DNA of 7,267 nucleotides from Nanobdellota archaeon (GTDB taxonomy: Archaea; Nanobdellota; Nanobdellia; Woesearchaeales; GW2011-AR15), in the NCBI GenBank assembly GCA_013335235.1, contig JAAXVZ010000056.1, positions 1-7,267 on the forward strand, given 5' to 3'. The notes under the pieces are model-generated. The model had not been told where the DNA came from, made no database searches, and worked only from the letters and a program-made list of their open reading frames with translations. Both the position numbers and the translations under genes were made by a program. Below are positions 6,435 through 7,267 of the stretch, in pieces (the stretch's first letter is position 1; every line of letters begins with the position of its first letter).

Positions 6435-7216
6435 TTTCTGTGCCTCCAGTACTCCAGTACAGAATGCAGGCTGTCGTCTATAGGTATCATAGGCCTCCAG
6501 CCTGTCTTCCTGAAGAACTTCCTATTGTCTCCAAGGAGGATCGGGATGTCCGAGCTCCTCATCCTTGCCGGATCCTTCTTTATCTCGACCTTCTTCTTGC
6601 TCATCGCAAGCAGTTTTTCTAGTATCTCCTTCATCTCGTAAGCTGTGCCAGAGCAGATATTATATGGCTCTCCGCTGTCCCCTTTCTCAAACGCGGTTAC
6701 ATAAGCCCTAACCACATCACGTACATCAGTGAAGTCGCGTTTTGATTCAAGATTCCCCACTTCTATTATAGGCTTTCCAGCCTTCTCTATTTTCGCTATC
6801 TGCGAAGCAAAAGCGCTGACAGCAAAGTCCGGGCTCTGGCCAGGGCCGATATGGTTGAATGGCCTCAAGAGAAGGACCCTGAAACCGCGCTTTGCGCTCT
6901 CTTTCCCAAGCTGCTCTGCCAGCATCTTTGATTTTGCATAAGGCGACACAGGCTTTAGCGGATGGTCTTCTGGGATAGGGACTCCTAAGGGGATGCCGTA
7001 TTCCTCAGCGCCAATCGCGATGGTACGCCCGCTGCCCTGCTGGCCAATCTCAAATACAATGGCGTGCTCCACGAACGCGTGCTCCTGCTCAACGTGCAGT
7101 ACGAGGAGGTGCCCTACGTGGCAGTCGATCGGCGCACTGAGCTGGAGCACCTGGGCCCTGGCCATGCCAAGCAATACCAGGCAGATGAAAACGATTAAAC
7201 CTTTTTTAAATAACAT
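6431..7216 (-). CDS. GDP-4-keto-6-deoxy-mannose reductase-like NAD-dependent epimerase/reductase, N-terminus replaced by foreign sequence
   Basis: Residues about 70-261 match the C-terminal two thirds of extended SDR sugar-nucleotide enzymes: AEEYG (70-74), catalytic YAKSK (93-97), RPFNHIGPGQ (118-127), SKRDFTDVRDV (158-168), PYNICSG (184-190) and RSSDIPILLGDNRKF (220-234). The RPFNHIGPGQ and DIP.L.GDN signatures favour Rmd (GDP-4-dehydro-6-deoxymannose reductase) over GMD; other NAD epimerases remain possible. Expected length is about 300-320. The NAD-binding GxxGxxG half and the catalytic Ser region are missing. Instead residues 19 to about 68 are the antisense reading of a Kup gene fragment, and residues 1-18 (MLFKKGLIVFICLVLLGM) come from a 27% GC flank and mimic a signal peptide with an ARA-Q cleavage site partly built from the foreign DNA. 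Genuine coding is therefore roughly 6431-7009. As written the protein cannot bind NAD(P) and should be inactive. It is the first visible gene of the operon. Confidence 0.75.
   Translation of the reverse strand: MLFKKGLIVFICLVLLGMARAQVLQLSAPIDCHVGHLLVLHVEQEHAFVEHAIVFEIGQQGSGRTIAIGAEEYGIPLGVPIPEDHPLKPVSPYAKSKMLAEQLGKESAKRGFRVLLLRPFNHIGPGQSPDFAVSAFASQIAKIEKAGKPIIEVGNLESKRDFTDVRDVVRAYVTAFEKGDSGEPYNICSGTAYEMKEILEKLLAMSKKKVEIKKDPARMRSSDIPILLGDNRKFFRKTGWRPMIPIDDSLHSVLEYWRHRK
6443..6447 (-). promoter_or_regulatory. Shine-Dalgarno deciding the GTG start of the DPMS-like gene
   Basis: GGAGG on the minus strand, within the Trp-Arg codons near the end of the reductase gene, lies 8 nt before GTG at 6434. 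It supports GTG as the true start and translational coupling through the GTGA overlap. Confidence 0.65.
7016..7162 (+). pseudogene. kup: Fragment of a Kup-type potassium transporter gene, inserted or mis-assembled
   Basis: Read on the + strand from 7022, 47 consecutive codons without a stop give GTPAALLANLKYNGVLHERV, continuing LLLNVQYEEVPYVAVDRR and ending TELEHLGPG. This corresponds to the conserved segment in the C-terminal cytoplasmic part of Kup/HAK/KUP potassium uptake permeases (typical pattern P.ALLHNLKHN.VLHERV....V...VP), just after the membrane domain. Similarity stops abruptly on both sides: leftward it runs into reductase sequence by about 7010-7015, and rightward it leaves the family after 7162, with the frame closing at TAA 7196-7198. 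GC is 89 of 140 bases (64%) over 7021-7160 against about 45% in the operon and 27% in 7171-7267. It has no start and no membrane region. A high-GC bacterium is the likely source. Not a functional gene. Confidence 0.8.
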
Positions 7217-7267
7217 AAACTCACATTTATATACTAATTCTTAATAATTTTCATTACCAACAGACAG
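7163..7267. other. A/T-rich right flank of uncertain origin
   Basis: The sequence from 7171 to the end has 26 G/C in 97 bases (27%), similar to the left intergenic region but unlike the adjacent 64% GC fragment. On the minus strand it encodes 18 residues with two lysines followed by a hydrophobic run, which could be the true 5' end of a different exported or membrane protein, joined here to foreign DNA. No complete gene is visible. Confidence 0.4.
7225..7233 (-). promoter_or_regulatory. TATA-like element upstream of the chimeric reductase ORF
   Basis: The minus strand reads TATATAAAT here, only about 9 bp before the ATG at 7216. An archaeal box A would place transcription start about 25 bp downstream, inside the ORF, so it does not fit this start codon. 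It may serve another gene whose 5' end was joined here, or be chance in A/T-rich DNA. Confidence 0.25.

Noticed and set aside
6249..6641. 130-codon + strand open frame opposite the reductase/DPMS junction
   Set aside because: Its hydrophobic tail is the complement of the reductase coding sequence, and both leftward genes here have clear family motifs.
7150..7216. Signal peptide with AxA cleavage site on the reductase ORF
   Set aside because: The hydrophobic part comes from the A/T-rich flank and the ARA-Q part from antisense Kup DNA; a cytoplasmic NAD enzyme should not carry one.
6993..7244. 83-codon Cys/Ser-rich + strand open frame at the right end
   Set aside because: It looks like a Cys-rich peptide, but it is an out-of-frame reading of the Kup fragment; the correct Kup frame starts codons at 7022.
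1..7267. CRISPR array, tRNA/rRNA gene, IS element or defence island
   Set aside because: No spaced repeats, no cloverleaf or rRNA-like sequence, no transposase frame and no nuclease or toxin-like gene were seen.

Overview
The window looks like a piece of archaeal chromosome or a metagenomic contig, possibly from a DPANN-type lineage. The support is indirect: an A/T-rich TATA-like box lies about 28 bp before a start codon that has no Shine-Dalgarno sequence, arginine is often AGA/AGG, and a dolichol-phosphate-mannose-synthase-like enzyme with an attached GtrA-type membrane domain sits in a tightly overlapping glycosylation operon. Some candidate-phylum bacteria carry similar cassettes, so the domain-level assignment is an inference.

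Layout. Bases 1-165 are very A/T-rich (about 27% GC over 1-160) and hold the apparent promoter of a rightward ATP-grasp gene (166-1464, about 39% GC in sampled lines). A 22-bp convergent spacer follows. Bases 1487-7216 hold five leftward genes at roughly 45% GC. In transcription order (right to left) they are: an NAD-dependent sugar-nucleotide reductase/epimerase resembling GDP-4-keto-6-deoxy-mannose reductase (Rmd), whose N-terminus is damaged; a dolichol-phosphate mannose synthase-like GT2 with a GtrA domain; a second membrane-anchored GT2; a polytopic GT-C-like membrane protein; and a polysaccharide/oligosaccharide flippase. Adjacent genes overlap by 4 bp (GTGA or ATGA), or abut directly as TAG-ATG in one case, so this is almost certainly one translationally coupled operon.

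How the genes may work together (inference). The reductase would make a deoxysugar nucleotide. The DPMS-like enzyme would load a sugar onto a polyprenyl/dolichyl phosphate carrier. The second GT2 would add to or make another lipid-linked sugar. The flippase would move lipid-linked glycan across the membrane, and the GT-C-like protein could use lipid-linked sugar on the outer face. The role of the convergent ATP-grasp ligase is unknown.

Most notable finding. The right end is a mosaic. The first ~115 residues expected for the reductase (NAD-binding Rossmann half, including the catalytic-Ser region) are absent. In their place is about 140-150 bp at ~64% GC which, read on the + strand, encodes an uninterrupted 47-codon stretch of a bacterial Kup potassium transporter. 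Beyond it is a 27% GC flank. The leftward ORF stays open through the foreign piece and even gains a false-looking signal peptide. This is most simply an assembly chimera or an insertion, and any annotation of the 261-residue ORF as a secreted or intact epimerase would be wrong. I see no CRISPR array, tRNA, rRNA, IS element or convincing new defence-type system.
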